57,018 nucleotides of DNA from Oscillospiraceae bacterium. Lineage in GTDB: Bacteria > Bacillota > Clostridia > Oscillospirales > Ruminococcaceae. This document shows positions 1 to 8,725 of the stretch, piece after piece; positions within the stretch are counted from its first letter, which is position 1; each line of letters begins with the position of its first letter. The stretch spans positions 1-57,018 of the forward strand of contig JAQYLI010000032.1 of NCBI GenBank assembly GCA_028720105.1, written 5' to 3'. The translations under genes were made by a program, and so were the position numbers. Under the pieces are notes generated by a model. That model was given only the letters and a program-made list of their open reading frames with translations, searched no databases and had not been told where the DNA came from.

Positions 1-22
1 TTCCGATAAAGGGGACTTTATT

Positions 23-658
23 TTGAAAACCGATTATACATTATATGCAATTACCGACAGTTCATACACACGCCTGCCCCTTTCCGAACAGGCAGAAGCC
101 GCAATTTCGGGGGGAGCGGCTGTTATCCAGCTCAGAGAGAAGAACATCTCCGAGGAGGAGTATATAAGAAAAGCAAAGGACGTCCTTACTGTCACAAAAA
201 AATACGGCATTCCTCTGATAATAAACGATAATGTAAACGTGGCGCGTTTGTCGGGGGCGGACGGAGTTCACCTGGGACAAACAGACGGCGACCCGAAAGC
301 GGCAAGGCGTATCCTCGGGAAAAATGCCATTATCGGTGTGACAGCAAAATCCGTTTTACAGGCGAAAGCGGCAGAAGCGGCGGGAGCGGATTATCTCGGC
401 AGCGGAGCAATGTTCGTATCGCCCACAAAGCCGAATGCAAAGGCGCTTTCAATGTCCGAGCTTCGTGAGATATGCTCCTCGGTAAGCATACCCGTATGCG
501 CCATAGGCGGAATAAATGCGGATAATGTAACGGCTCTCAGGGGCAGCGGCATAATGGGCATAGCCGTTGTTTCGGCTATATTCGGCTCAGAGACAGCGGA
601 GGGCATTGCCGCCGCCGCAAGATATCTCAGAGCCGCAGCGGGGGATATCATTAAATGA
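23..658 (+). CDS. thiE: Thiamine-phosphate synthase
   Basis: Joins HMP pyrophosphate to HET-P to make thiamine monophosphate in the cytosol. The 211-residue single-domain TIM barrel matches the family length. Visible motifs are QLREK (36-40), NDN (68-70), GVHLGQTD (81-88), the phosphate/pyrimidine loop GSGAMFVSPTK (126-136) and AIGGIN (160-165). I use the TTG at 23 because an AAAGGGG ribosome binding site lies 8 bases upstream and no ATG fits. The stop overlaps the thiD start by 4 bases, so the two are translationally coupled. Any TPP riboswitch or earlier thi gene would lie left of the window. Confidence 0.95.
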   Translation: MKTDYTLYAITDSSYTRLPLSEQAEAAISGGAAVIQLREKNISEEEYIRKAKDVLTVTKKYGIPLIINDNVNVARLSGADGVHLGQTDGDPKAARRILGKNAIIGVTAKSVLQAKAAEAAGADYLGSGAMFVSPTKPNAKALSMSELREICSSVSIPVCAIGGINADNVTALRGSGIMGIAVVSAIFGSETAEGIAAAARYLRAAAGDIIK

Positions 659-1440
659 AAGAAATAAAGAAAATACTTTCCTGCGCAGGCTCCGACTCCT
701 GCGGAGGAGCAGGCATACAGGCAGATATAAAAACAATTTCGGCAATGGGGCATTTTGCAATGACCGCCATAACCGCCCTTACAGCTCAGAATACAACTGA
801 GGTTCGGCTTGCGCAGGCAGTCTCCCCCGAAATGATGAGGGCACAGCTTGATATGGTCTTTACCGATATTTTCCCCGATGCGGTAAAGGTGGGAATGCTT
901 ATGAACGGCGAAAACGCCGCCATTATAGCCGAAAGACTTGGGATTTACAAGGCAGAAAATATAGTCTGCGATACGGTAATTATGTCCACCAGCGGCAGAC
1001 AGCTTCTTGACGATGAGGGACTTGAGATATTTATAAAAAAGCTTATGCCCCTTGCGGAAGTCATCACCCCCAATATCCCCGAAGCTGAGCGGCTTTGCGG
1101 AATGAAGATACATTCACCCGAGGATATGGAAAAGGCGGCAAGATCCCTTTCGGACAATACAAAGGGGGGCGTGCTGATAAAGGGCGGACATCTTGAAGGA
1201 AACGCTCTCGATATCCTGCTGTATAACGGCAAATTTTATTATATGGAAAGCCCCCGTATCGACAATCCCAACACTCACGGCACAGGCTGTACTCTCTCAT
1301 CTGCAATTGCCTGCGGTCTTGCGGAGGGAAAGAGCGTTCCCGAGGCGGTGGAGAGCGCAAAAAAATACATTACAAAGGTAATTTCCGCAGGGCTTGATAT
1401 AGGCAAGGGGAATGGTCCGATGTGGCATTTTGTACAGTAA
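655..1440 (+). CDS. thiD: Hydroxymethylpyrimidine/phosphomethylpyrimidine kinase
   Basis: Phosphorylates HMP and then HMP-P, supplying the pyrophosphate substrate used by ThiE just upstream. It is a 261-residue ribokinase-fold enzyme. The substrate-side motif AGSDSCGGAGIQAD is at 11-24, and the ATP/anion-hole signature HGTGCTLSSA with its catalytic cysteine is at 208-217. The start overlaps the thiE stop (ATGA). No clear terminator follows in the 106-base gap to the next gene, so read-through into the permease genes is possible. Confidence 0.95.
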   Translation: MKEIKKILSCAGSDSCGGAGIQADIKTISAMGHFAMTAITALTAQNTTEVRLAQAVSPEMMRAQLDMVFTDIFPDAVKVGMLMNGENAAIIAERLGIYKAENIVCDTVIMSTSGRQLLDDEGLEIFIKKLMPLAEVITPNIPEAERLCGMKIHSPEDMEKAARSLSDNTKGGVLIKGGHLEGNALDILLYNGKFYYMESPRIDNPNTHGTGCTLSSAIACGLAEGKSVPEAVESAKKYITKVISAGLDIGKGNGPMWHFVQ

Positions 1441-1546
1441 TATTCTCGTCAAACTGTTTAAATATCCAAATATCACCTTTTAGTGTAACAAAAACGAAAG
1501 TCAGTTTGTTTTAATATTAGAACAGCCTGAAAGGACGGTCGAATAA

Positions 1547-2602
1547 ATGGAACGAAATGCAATGACAGCGGTGTATTCCCTTGCCCATTTTTTTGTGGAT
1601 ATGTGCTGTGCGTTTCTGATGATGAGATTTGCGAGAGAGGGATACGGGGAAAGCTTCCTGCTTTATAATTTCTGTGCCTTTGCCCTGCAAATGCCCATAG
1701 GGATAATCCTTGACAAATTCGGCGGAGGACACCGTGCCGCCGCCGCAGGCTGCGGACTTATTTTTCTGTCATATTTCGGCGCACTCTGGGGGCTTCTTAC
1801 TCCTGCCGCCATATGCGCAGGAGTGGGAAATGCGCTTTTCCACGCAGGGGGAGGAGTATACGTCCTCGATAAATATGACAGTTCGGGAGCGCTGGGGATT
1901 TTCGTGTCACCGGGAGCAATAGGGCTTTATCTCGGAACAGTCTGGGGAAAGGGCGGCGAGCTTTCTTACATATTTCCGATGCTCATAATGCTTTTTGCGG
2001 CGGCATTTATCTTTGCTTCGCCCTATATTTTCAAATGTGATAGCAAAAAGGGAGCGGCTGCGGAGAATTTTTTCTCCTTCAAGGCTTCCGCACACGTTAT
2101 CACAGCGGCATTTCTGTTCTTTGCGGTGGTGGTTATCCGCAGCATAGGAGGCTTTGCACTGTCATTCGGGTGGAAAATAACACCTATGGCGGCATTTGCG
2201 TCAGTGCTTGTTACCGCAGGAGGAAAGGCTTTGGGCGGCTTTGTTTCGGACTTTTTCGGCAAGGAAAAAGCGGCGGCTGTGTCAATGCTCGGGGCGGCGC
2301 TTCTGTACCTTTTTTCGGATAATATTATCTGCGGACTGGCGGCTATACTCCTTTTTAATATGTCAATGCCCATCACCCTCAGAGCGGCGGCGGATATTTT
2401 TGGGGGCGGCAGGGGATTTTCCTTCGGACTTCTGACATTCGCCCTGTTCCTCGGATATGTCCCTGTTTATACCGCAAATGGCGGTATGCAGATAAGCAAG
2501 CTGACAATGACGCTCCTCTGCATTATCTCCGGGGCAATGCTCCTTGCAGGCTTTGCGCTCCAAAGGAGGTCTGAACATTCAGATGACTCTTGCAATAATT
2601 AA
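1547..2602 (+). CDS. MFS-type permease, substrate unknown
   Basis: Hydrophobic 351-residue integral membrane protein with about ten to twelve predicted helices and the spacing of a major facilitator permease. A short basic loop (DKFGGGHRAAAAG, about residues 60-72) sits where the MFS loop-2 motif is expected. No substrate can be named from sequence. It follows thiE-thiD in the same orientation, so transport of a thiamine precursor is conceivable, but nothing in the protein shows it. A GAAAGGA ribosome binding site precedes the ATG. The 3' end overlaps the next membrane gene. Confidence 0.75.
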   Translation: MERNAMTAVYSLAHFFVDMCCAFLMMRFAREGYGESFLLYNFCAFALQMPIGIILDKFGGGHRAAAAGCGLIFLSYFGALWGLLTPAAICAGVGNALFHAGGGVYVLDKYDSSGALGIFVSPGAIGLYLGTVWGKGGELSYIFPMLIMLFAAAFIFASPYIFKCDSKKGAAAENFFSFKASAHVITAAFLFFAVVVIRSIGGFALSFGWKITPMAAFASVLVTAGGKALGGFVSDFFGKEKAAAVSMLGAALLYLFSDNIICGLAAILLFNMSMPITLRAAADIFGGGRGFSFGLLTFALFLGYVPVYTANGGMQISKLTMTLLCIISGAMLLAGFALQRRSEHSDDSCNN

Positions 2603-2936
2603 GTCAATGGGCATTGCCCTCCTGCTGACCATATTCCTTGAGGGTCTGTTCGGAGCAATATGGGGAGTAAAGGGCGGCAGAAACTTTGTAATAATGCTCC
2701 TTGCAAACCTGCTTACAAATCCTCTCGTGAATATTATACACATCTATTTCGCATACGAAATGAAACTTGACGGGCTTGCAATGGCAATAATAACGGCTCT
2801 TCTTGAAATAAGTGCCGTCACTTTGGAATGGCTTGTTTACAAAAGCAGGACGGATATAAAAAAGCCCTTTCTTTTTTCACTCAGCGCAAACGGATTTTCC
2901 TTTCTCTGTGGTATTCTTATAAATTTGATGAGGTGA
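2583..2936 (+). CDS. Small integral membrane protein
   Basis: About 117 residues with three to four hydrophobic segments. I do not recognise a family. I chose the ATG at 2583 over the upstream TTG at 2544 because AAAGGAGG (2562-2569) is correctly placed for it. The start lies inside the end of the MFS gene (20-base overlap), and the next gene begins 5 bases after the stop. The three genes are therefore tightly coupled and may form one membrane or envelope unit. Confidence 0.65.
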   Translation: MTLAIIKSMGIALLLTIFLEGLFGAIWGVKGGRNFVIMLLANLLTNPLVNIIHIYFAYEMKLDGLAMAIITALLEISAVTLEWLVYKSRTDIKKPFLFSLSANGFSFLCGILINLMR

Positions 2937-2940
2937 CATT

Positions 2941-3819
2941 ATGAAACTAAAAAACATTTTCTGCACAATCTTTGCAGCGTTTTTCCTGCTTGCCTTTTCG
3001 GGAGCGGCAGCCTTTGCCGATGTGCTTGTCGAGCCCGATAATAAATTCTATCGTAACGTTTCGAGAGAATGTGAATATATCGAATGGCGCTCATATGAGG
3101 TGCTTGAGGACAGCGACCTTTTAGAAAGCCCTCTTGACAGAAAAACAAACGGCAGTATCAAATCGGGGGAGACCGTTCAGGTGGGCTTTACCTATACAGA
3201 TCATACGGGTGAAATATGGGGCTGCTGTTCATTTTTCGACAGTGACAGGCAGGACGGCTGGGTAAAAATGACGGGGCTCAGCGAGATATACAGCGTTTTC
3301 ACCTTCCTTGACGAGCACGAGAGCGAGCTTAAAGACTACAGCGGCGAGCTTGACGAATATATCCCGAAGGAAAAAGTAGTTTTGTGGAACTATCCCTTCT
3401 CCGAGGGATATGTTATCATAAAAGCAGAAAGGTGGTACACAAGGGAAACATACCCCTTCACAAACGAGATCGCAGACAAATGCTGGACAGACGAAAACGG
3501 CAATATTTGGATATACAGCGGCAGATGGGCAGCAAAATTGGAGAACGGATGTAATGAATATTGGGACAATTTCTGGGTATTTCTCCCCGCCCCGGAAGCC
3601 ACCGACCTTTCCTCATTCGGTTACGATATCTCTGCCAATGAGGGATTAGCAGTCTCGGGACAGCTTATCACCGAACAAGACGCCAAAGCGGCATACAATT
3701 CGGCAGTAAACTCGCTGAACAGCGGCAGAAGAAGCACCTATATCCTGCCCCTGTGCCTGTCTCTCGGAGCGGCATCTATATCGGCAGTGATGATAAAGCT
3801 TATGAAAAAGAAAAACTAA
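2941..3819 (+). CDS. Secreted, C-terminally anchored SH3-like protein
   Basis: 292 residues. An N-terminal signal peptide (hydrophobic core about 8-25, ending AFA) is followed by an extracytoplasmic domain and one C-terminal transmembrane helix (about 267-287) with a KKKN tail, so it should be surface exposed but membrane held. The region around residues 58-105 (a LLESPLDRKTNGSIKSGE-like start and DGWVKM) resembles a bacterial SH3-type domain in which GWVKM is the final strand. Ligand and role are unknown. It is the last gene before a strong terminator. Confidence 0.6.
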   Translation: MKLKNIFCTIFAAFFLLAFSGAAAFADVLVEPDNKFYRNVSRECEYIEWRSYEVLEDSDLLESPLDRKTNGSIKSGETVQVGFTYTDHTGEIWGCCSFFDSDRQDGWVKMTGLSEIYSVFTFLDEHESELKDYSGELDEYIPKEKVVLWNYPFSEGYVIIKAERWYTRETYPFTNEIADKCWTDENGNIWIYSGRWAAKLENGCNEYWDNFWVFLPAPEATDLSSFGYDISANEGLAVSGQLITEQDAKAAYNSAVNSLNSGRRSTYILPLCLSLGAASISAVMIKLMKKKN

Positions 3820-3832
3820 ATTTTATATCCCG

Positions 3833-3866
3833 GAAGCCGTTATATAAAGCGGCTTCTGATTTTTTT
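3833..3866 (+). terminator. Rho-independent terminator
   Basis: A 7-bp stem GAAGCCG/CGGCTTC (3833-3839 with 3850-3856) is followed by a run of seven T. It ends the thiE-to-SH3 run of genes. Confidence 0.85.
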
Positions 3867-3886
3867 GTAAAAATTTCAAAAAACAG

Positions 3887-3915
3887 TAGCAATTTCGGAA
3901 TGAATGTGGTATAAT
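3887..3915 (+). promoter_or_regulatory. Sigma-A promoter for the cobB-nadC operon
   Basis: The -10 TATAAT (3910-3915) is preceded directly by TGTGG. The -35 at 17-bp spacing is weak (TAGCAA, 3887-3892). The same extended TGTGG-TATAAT form recurs in this window. Confidence 0.6.
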
Positions 3916-3955
3916 TAACATATATGCAGCTCCCCGCAGAAAGGATTGATAAACA

Positions 3956-4687
3956 ATGGCAGTAACGGAAAATGCCGTTCGTCTTAAAGAATGGATAGAC
4001 AGCTCTGACAATATAGTGTTTTTCGGAGGAGCAGGAGTTTCCACCGAAAGCGGTATACCCGATTTCCGAAGCGTGGACGGACTATATAATATGAAATATA
4101 AATATCCCCCCGAAACAATTCTCAGCCACAGCTTTTTCTGCAATCACATAAGCGAGTTTTACGAGTTTTATAAGGATAAAATGCTCTATCTTGATGCAAA
4201 GCCCAATAAGGCTCACCTTGCCCTTGCCGAGCTTGAGCGCAGGGGAAAGCTTAAAGCTGTGGTAACACAGAATATAGACGGACTTCATCAGGCTGCGGGA
4301 AGCAGGACAGTTTACGAGCTTCACGGCTCCGTACACCGCAACTTTTGCGTCCGCTGCGGCGAGCTTCACGATGCCCGGTATGTGAAAAATTCCCCCTATA
4401 TTCCCGAATGTTCCAAGTGCGGCGGACTTTTAAAGCCGGACGTGGTGCTTTATCAGGAGGGTCTTGACCAGAAAACGGTAAACGCCGCCATCGAAGCTAT
4501 CGAAAACTGCGATATTCTCATAATCGGCGGAACATCTCTGTCTGTATATCCCGCCAGCGGACTTATCGAGTATTATCACGGCAATAAGCTTGTGCTGATA
4601 AACAAGAGCGCCACACAATATGATGACAGAGCCGACCTTCTCATTTCCGAGAGCATCGGAGAAACTCTTGACTATTGTGTAAATTAA
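3956..4687 (+). CDS. cobB: NAD-dependent protein deacylase (sirtuin)
   Basis: Removes acyl groups from lysines using NAD+, releasing nicotinamide and O-acyl-ADP-ribose. The 243-residue protein has the Rossmann signature GAGVSTESGIPDFRS (25-39), QNID (105-108), the catalytic histidine in ELHGS (H123), a zinc site C131/C134/C152/C155 and GTSLSVYPA (192-200). A GAAAGGA ribosome binding site precedes the ATG. It heads a four-gene operon whose second gene makes NAD precursors, which pairs an NAD consumer with NAD synthesis. Deacylase type (acetyl or longer) cannot be told from sequence. Confidence 0.93.
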   Translation: MAVTENAVRLKEWIDSSDNIVFFGGAGVSTESGIPDFRSVDGLYNMKYKYPPETILSHSFFCNHISEFYEFYKDKMLYLDAKPNKAHLALAELERRGKLKAVVTQNIDGLHQAAGSRTVYELHGSVHRNFCVRCGELHDARYVKNSPYIPECSKCGGLLKPDVVLYQEGLDQKTVNAAIEAIENCDILIIGGTSLSVYPASGLIEYYHGNKLVLINKSATQYDDRADLLISESIGETLDYCVN

Positions 4688-4709
4688 CCCATATGAAAGG
4701 AAAATCAAA

Positions 4710-5549
4710 ATGCTTTTACCCGAATTTTATGTTGATGATGTAATTAAAAGAGCCTTGTCCGAGGATATAAACTACATAGACCTTGCCACCGACCTGCTTA
4801 TCCCCGAGGAGGAAATATCCACCGCCGAATTTGTTTCCAAAGCGGAGGGAGTCCTTGCAGGCATAGACTGCGCCCTCAGAACCTTTACATTTATTGACAG
4901 CACCGTCAAGTGCGAGATATTCATTCACGACAGCGAAAAGGTGAAAAAGGGGGACGTTATTGCAAGAGTAGAGGGCAGGACCCGTTCCATACTCAAAGCG
5001 GAGAGAACCTCTCTCAATATCCTGCAGCATATGTCCGGCGTTGCTACCGCCACCAATAAGCTTGTAGAAGCCTGCGCAGGCACAAAAGCCTCCATTGTTG
5101 ATACAAGAAAAACTCTCCCGGGACTCAGAGCCTTAGAGAAATATGCCGTGACCGCAGGCGGCGGAAGAAACCACCGCTATAACCTCTCCGATGCCGCAAT
5201 GCTCAAGGATAACCACATCGACGCATACGGCTCCATTACAGGCGCAGTCTCCGCTCTCAAGCAGAAGATAGGCCATATGGCAAAGATCGAGGTGGAAGTA
5301 AGAAACAAGGAAGAGCTGAAAGAAGCTCTCGGCTGTAATGTTGACGTAATAATGCTTGACAATATGACCCCCGAGGAAATGACCGAGTGCGTAAAAATTG
5401 CCGACGGAAAGGCAGTCCTTGAAGCGTCGGGAAATATAAACATCGACACCGTCGCCGCAGTTGCAAAAACAGGTGTGGATATCATTTCCGTAGGAGCAAT
5501 AACCCATTCGGTAAAGGCGTTTGATATTTCGCTTAAAATCAGAAAATAA
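4710..5549 (+). CDS. nadC: Quinolinate phosphoribosyltransferase (carboxylating)
   Basis: Converts quinolinate and PRPP to nicotinate mononucleotide in de novo NAD synthesis. The 279-residue protein carries the family signatures TRKTLPGLR (132-140), GGGRNHRYNLSD (150-161) and KDNH (166-169). A GAAAGG ribosome binding site sits upstream. nadA and nadB are not next to it in this window, which is unusual; the neighbours are the sirtuin and a radical SAM gene. Confidence 0.95.
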   Translation: MLLPEFYVDDVIKRALSEDINYIDLATDLLIPEEEISTAEFVSKAEGVLAGIDCALRTFTFIDSTVKCEIFIHDSEKVKKGDVIARVEGRTRSILKAERTSLNILQHMSGVATATNKLVEACAGTKASIVDTRKTLPGLRALEKYAVTAGGGRNHRYNLSDAAMLKDNHIDAYGSITGAVSALKQKIGHMAKIEVEVRNKEELKEALGCNVDVIMLDNMTPEEMTECVKIADGKAVLEASGNINIDTVAAVAKTGVDIISVGAITHSVKAFDISLKIRK

Positions 5550-5565
5550 AGAGAGAAGAATAACC

Positions 5566-6174
5566 TTGAAAAGTCTCACATTTGTCTATGCGGTGCATAG
5601 CAATCTGTATATCAATCTCACAAACCGCTGCCCCTGTAACTGTACCTTCTGTATAAGACATAACGGCGACGGAGCATACGGCAGCGACAGCCTGTGGCTT
5701 GAAAGAGAGCCCACCTGTGAGGAAGTCCTTGCCGAATTTGATAAGTATGAAATGAAAAATATCGGAGAAATAGTTTTCTGCGGCTATGGCGAGCCAATGG
5801 AAAGAGCAGAGGACGTTTCATATATCGGCAAAGAGCTGAAAAAGCGTTACCCCCATATCACCGTAAGGCTCAATACCAACGGCCTTGGCGATAAGATAAA
5901 CGGCAGACCCACCGCAAAGCTGCTTGAGGGCGCTGTGGATATCGTTTCCATAAGCCTTAACTCGGGAAACCGTGAGGATTATAATAAAGTCACCCGCCCA
6001 AAATGGGAGGACAGCTTTGAAGCAATGCTCACATTTGCCGAGGACTGCAAAAAATACGTTCCAAAGGTAATGTTCACAGTAGTTGACGTTATCTCCGAGC
6101 GTGAAATAAACGAAAGCAAAGCACTTTCGGAGAAGCTTGGAATACCTCTCAGAATACGTGCATACGATACTTAA
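5566..6174 (+). CDS. Short radical SAM protein, TatD-associated type
   Basis: 202 residues. The radical SAM cluster motif is C22-x3-C26-x2-C29 near the N-terminus, followed by FCGYGEP (the GGE-like SAM-binding segment) and RLNTNG, giving a minimal half-barrel. Length and N-terminal sequence match the family usually annotated as TatD-linked radical SAM protein. No tatD gene is nearby here. Start choice is the TTG at 5566, 16 bases after the nadC stop and preceded by GAGAGAAG; an upstream in-frame start would lie inside nadC. Substrate unknown. Confidence 0.8.
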   Translation: MKSLTFVYAVHSNLYINLTNRCPCNCTFCIRHNGDGAYGSDSLWLEREPTCEEVLAEFDKYEMKNIGEIVFCGYGEPMERAEDVSYIGKELKKRYPHITVRLNTNGLGDKINGRPTAKLLEGAVDIVSISLNSGNREDYNKVTRPKWEDSFEAMLTFAEDCKKYVPKVMFTVVDVISEREINESKALSEKLGIPLRIRAYDT

Positions 6175-6192
6175 AATAAAGGAGTTTTTTAT

Positions 6193-7200
6193 ATGGAGCT
6201 TTATGCAAGAAAAGCCATACACAAGGGCACAGAGGTAGTCGAGCTTGCGGCAGGCGGATATTACGCAGTAGTCGCTCACGGACTCGGCTCCAACGTCCTC
6301 CGTTTCAGAGACAATAAAAGGGGAATGGAGATATTCCGCTATAACGGCAGCGTTTCCATAGGCGAGATAATGAACGCACCCGAAATATGGGGACTGCCAA
6401 CCCTCTATCTTCCCAATCGTTTTGAAAGCGGACTTCTCCGCACCTCCGACGCCCTCTACCGTCTCCCCGTAAATGAGGAGCGCTTCGGCAATCACCTTCA
6501 CGGCTTTATACAGAAAAGAGCCTACACCGTCAAGGATATGGCAGTCAAGGGCAAGACCGCATATGTTGTAAACGAGTATGTCTATGACGAAAAGGACTTT
6601 TTCTATAACTGCTTCCCCGTAAAATTCACCGTTCGGATAAAGATAGAGCTGTCCGATAAGGGGCTTACCCATACCGTTACCCTTATCAATCAGTCGGATA
6701 AGATGATGCCCGTATCCATTGCCACCCACACCACCATCAACGCACCCTTTGTGGACGGGGGACTCCAGGAGAATATCAGACTTCAGGTCCCTGCCGAGGA
6801 GCATATCCTATTCAATAAATCCAAATGGCTCCCCACGGGCAAGAGAGCAAAGCTTTCGGAATATGATAAGCAGTACGTTTCGGGAACCTGCCCGGTTTTA
6901 AAGGACATCTGCAACGATATGTATTCGGGCGGGACTCTTACTCTTGACGGCAAGCCCTTCCACGGCACCATAATGACAGATACCGACAGCGGAAAGAAGA
7001 TATGCAACGAGGTGGACGATAAATACAAGTTCTGGATAGTCTGGAACCATAACGGCTTTATGAATTATTTCTGTCCCGAACCTATGACAGCCCAGGTAAA
7101 CGCCCCCAATCTTGATATGCCCGCAGAGCAAAGCGGCTACGAGGAGCTTGCTCCGGGTGAAACATATACTGCCTCTCAAAGATTTTTTACAATGGGATAA
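6193..7200 (+). CDS. Aldose 1-epimerase-like protein
   Basis: 335-residue beta-sandwich enzyme of the galactose mutarotase family, which interconverts alpha and beta sugar anomers. Candidate active-site residues are visible: the first histidine in HLHGF (about 98-102), a second in ATHTTINAPF (about 178-187) and the general-base glutamate in CPEPMT (about 294-299). An AAAGGAG ribosome binding site precedes the ATG. It is the last gene of the cobB-nadC operon before a perfect terminator. The sugar specificity is not visible. Confidence 0.8.
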   Translation: MELYARKAIHKGTEVVELAAGGYYAVVAHGLGSNVLRFRDNKRGMEIFRYNGSVSIGEIMNAPEIWGLPTLYLPNRFESGLLRTSDALYRLPVNEERFGNHLHGFIQKRAYTVKDMAVKGKTAYVVNEYVYDEKDFFYNCFPVKFTVRIKIELSDKGLTHTVTLINQSDKMMPVSIATHTTINAPFVDGGLQENIRLQVPAEEHILFNKSKWLPTGKRAKLSEYDKQYVSGTCPVLKDICNDMYSGGTLTLDGKPFHGTIMTDTDSGKKICNEVDDKYKFWIVWNHNGFMNYFCPEPMTAQVNAPNLDMPAEQSGYEELAPGETYTASQRFFTMG

Positions 7201-7228
7201 TGCAGTGTAATTGATATCTTAATAAATT

Positions 7229-7275
7229 CTGCTGTATAATTAACTTGAATGTGTATTATACAGCAGTTTTCTTTT
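7229..7275 (+). terminator. Rho-independent terminator
   Basis: A perfect 12-bp stem CTGCTGTATAAT/ATTATACAGCAG (7229-7240 with 7255-7266) is followed by TTTTCTTTT. It ends the cobB-to-epimerase operon. Confidence 0.85.
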
Positions 7276-7319
7276 GATAAGTAACTCAAAAGACCAATGA
7301 TAAGAAAGGTGTATATCAT

Positions 7320-8513
7320 ATGGCATATTGTACAAACTGCGGCGGAGAGCTTTTTGAAACGAGCAAATTCTGTCCGCACTGCGGAGCGCCCGTCCTTGAG
7401 GTGTCCTCCCGTTCCGAGGACGAAAAGCCCAAGGAATATGATACCGAAACAGCTTCAAATGATGTAGAGGGGCTTCCCGAGGTAAATACAGGCGTGCTTA
7501 CTCCCGAGGAGCAGGCGGCTGTTCTTGAAATGGCGGCTGAAAATATCCTTGAGGATATCCCCGATATCAAAAAGCTTGACAGCGAGCCTGTTTCGACTGA
7601 TAGATCCGAACCCGAAAAGACTTCCGAGGAGCCGAATGAGCCTGCAAAGGAAGAAGTACATAAGGAAGAAGCTTCAAAGCCCGAGCCTCAGAAGCCTGCG
7701 GAGGAGCCAAAAACCGAGAATAAGCCCGAGCCAAAGCCCGAACCGGTCACCGAGACCGTAAATATCCCCGCAGAGCCGAAGAAAAAGGGAAAAGGCGGAA
7801 TTATCGCCGTTATAGCAATACTAGCCGCTGCAGCAGTATGCGGAGCTGTTTTCTTCCTCGGACAAAACAGAGAGCCTGTCAACGACGTTATAGAGGAGAC
7901 AGAGCTTACCGTTACCGAGATGACCGAAATGCCCGAAACAGAAATTGTTACCGAAAGCGAAACTGTTCCCGAAGTCTCCGAAACCGAAATGCCCGCCGAG
8001 ATTACTACAGTTACCGAAACGGAGCTTACATCCGAAACGGCATCCTCTTCCGAAAGCGAAACGTCTGCCGAAGAAACTGTTTCCGAAACAGCCCTTTCCG
8101 AAGCTGCCGCAGCGGACGGACTTCACTCAGCCGATGAGCTTTCAGCAGGTATCATAATCGAGCCAGAGCATCAGACTGCAATGGGAAATGCCGTTTCCGC
8201 CGAAATAAGTCTATCTGCGGAAGGCATAAGCACAGATATTCTTTCAAGCGGAGTTCTCTTCCTCGCCGAATATACCTCCACCGCTTCTGCGCCCGCAAAT
8301 CTCACCCCTGCCGCAATGACTGTCACCATAGGCGATACCCCAGTTGAAGTGGCAGCCACCTCCTGTTCAGAGGGAATGGTCATATTCGAGTACGACGTGA
8401 TGACCGCCGCCGTAGAAGCAGCAGGCTTTACAGCCGCAGATATCGACTCTATTGCCATAAAAAGCACAGGAGTTCCCATTGACGTTTTCAGAATAACTAT
8501 CCTTCAAGGCTGA
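7320..8513 (+). CDS. Zinc-ribbon membrane protein with Glu/Ser/Thr-rich stalk
   Basis: 397 residues in four parts. An N-terminal zinc ribbon has C4/C7 and C18/C21. A long charged, proline-rich cytoplasmic linker runs to about 160. One transmembrane helix follows (about 160-182). An extracytoplasmic Glu/Ser/Thr repeat stalk (about 190-260) leads into a C-terminal domain of about 130 residues that looks beta-rich. The layout places a metal-binding head inside and a sensor or binding domain outside. Function unknown. It is monocistronic between two terminators, and a second protein of the same plan is encoded at 14818. Confidence 0.75.
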   Translation: MAYCTNCGGELFETSKFCPHCGAPVLEVSSRSEDEKPKEYDTETASNDVEGLPEVNTGVLTPEEQAAVLEMAAENILEDIPDIKKLDSEPVSTDRSEPEKTSEEPNEPAKEEVHKEEASKPEPQKPAEEPKTENKPEPKPEPVTETVNIPAEPKKKGKGGIIAVIAILAAAAVCGAVFFLGQNREPVNDVIEETELTVTEMTEMPETEIVTESETVPEVSETEMPAEITTVTETELTSETASSSESETSAEETVSETALSEAAAADGLHSADELSAGIIIEPEHQTAMGNAVSAEISLSAEGISTDILSSGVLFLAEYTSTASAPANLTPAAMTVTIGDTPVEVAATSCSEGMVIFEYDVMTAAVEAAGFTAADIDSIAIKSTGVPIDVFRITILQG

Positions 8514-8531
8514 TAATGATCTATATTAAAC

Positions 8532-8572
8532 GCACAGGAGCCGCTGCACCCTCATCGGCTCCTGTGCTGTAT
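8532..8572 (+). terminator. Rho-independent terminator
   Basis: A 12-bp stem GCACAGGAGCCG/CGGCTCCTGTGC (8532-8543 with 8556-8567) with a 12-base loop. The following T-tract is weak (TGTATTTAT). Confidence 0.7.
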
Positions 8573-8687
8573 TTATATTATAGCACATCTGTGTCAATTT
8601 GTCAAGTGAAATTAAAACAAATGTGTAACTTTGTATATCTAAACAATTCTGCTCAAATAAATTTGTAAAAAATAACACATACATTCC

Positions 8688-8725
8688 AAAAATCGGACTG
8701 CCGCAGTATATACGGCAGTCCGATT
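8688..8725 (-). terminator. Terminator of the alkD-like gene, possibly bidirectional
   Basis: A 13-bp perfect stem (8691-8703 with 8713-8725). On the minus strand it is followed by TTTTT; on the plus strand by TTTTATTT. It lies directly after the alkD-like stop codon. Confidence 0.85.

Noticed and set aside
1-22. TPP riboswitch upstream of thiE
   Set aside because: Only 22 bases precede thiE; no THI-box sequence can be seen within the window.
5818-6804. 328-codon minus-strand frame across the radical SAM and epimerase genes
   Set aside because: Antisense to two well-supported genes and crosses their junction; no recognisable domain.
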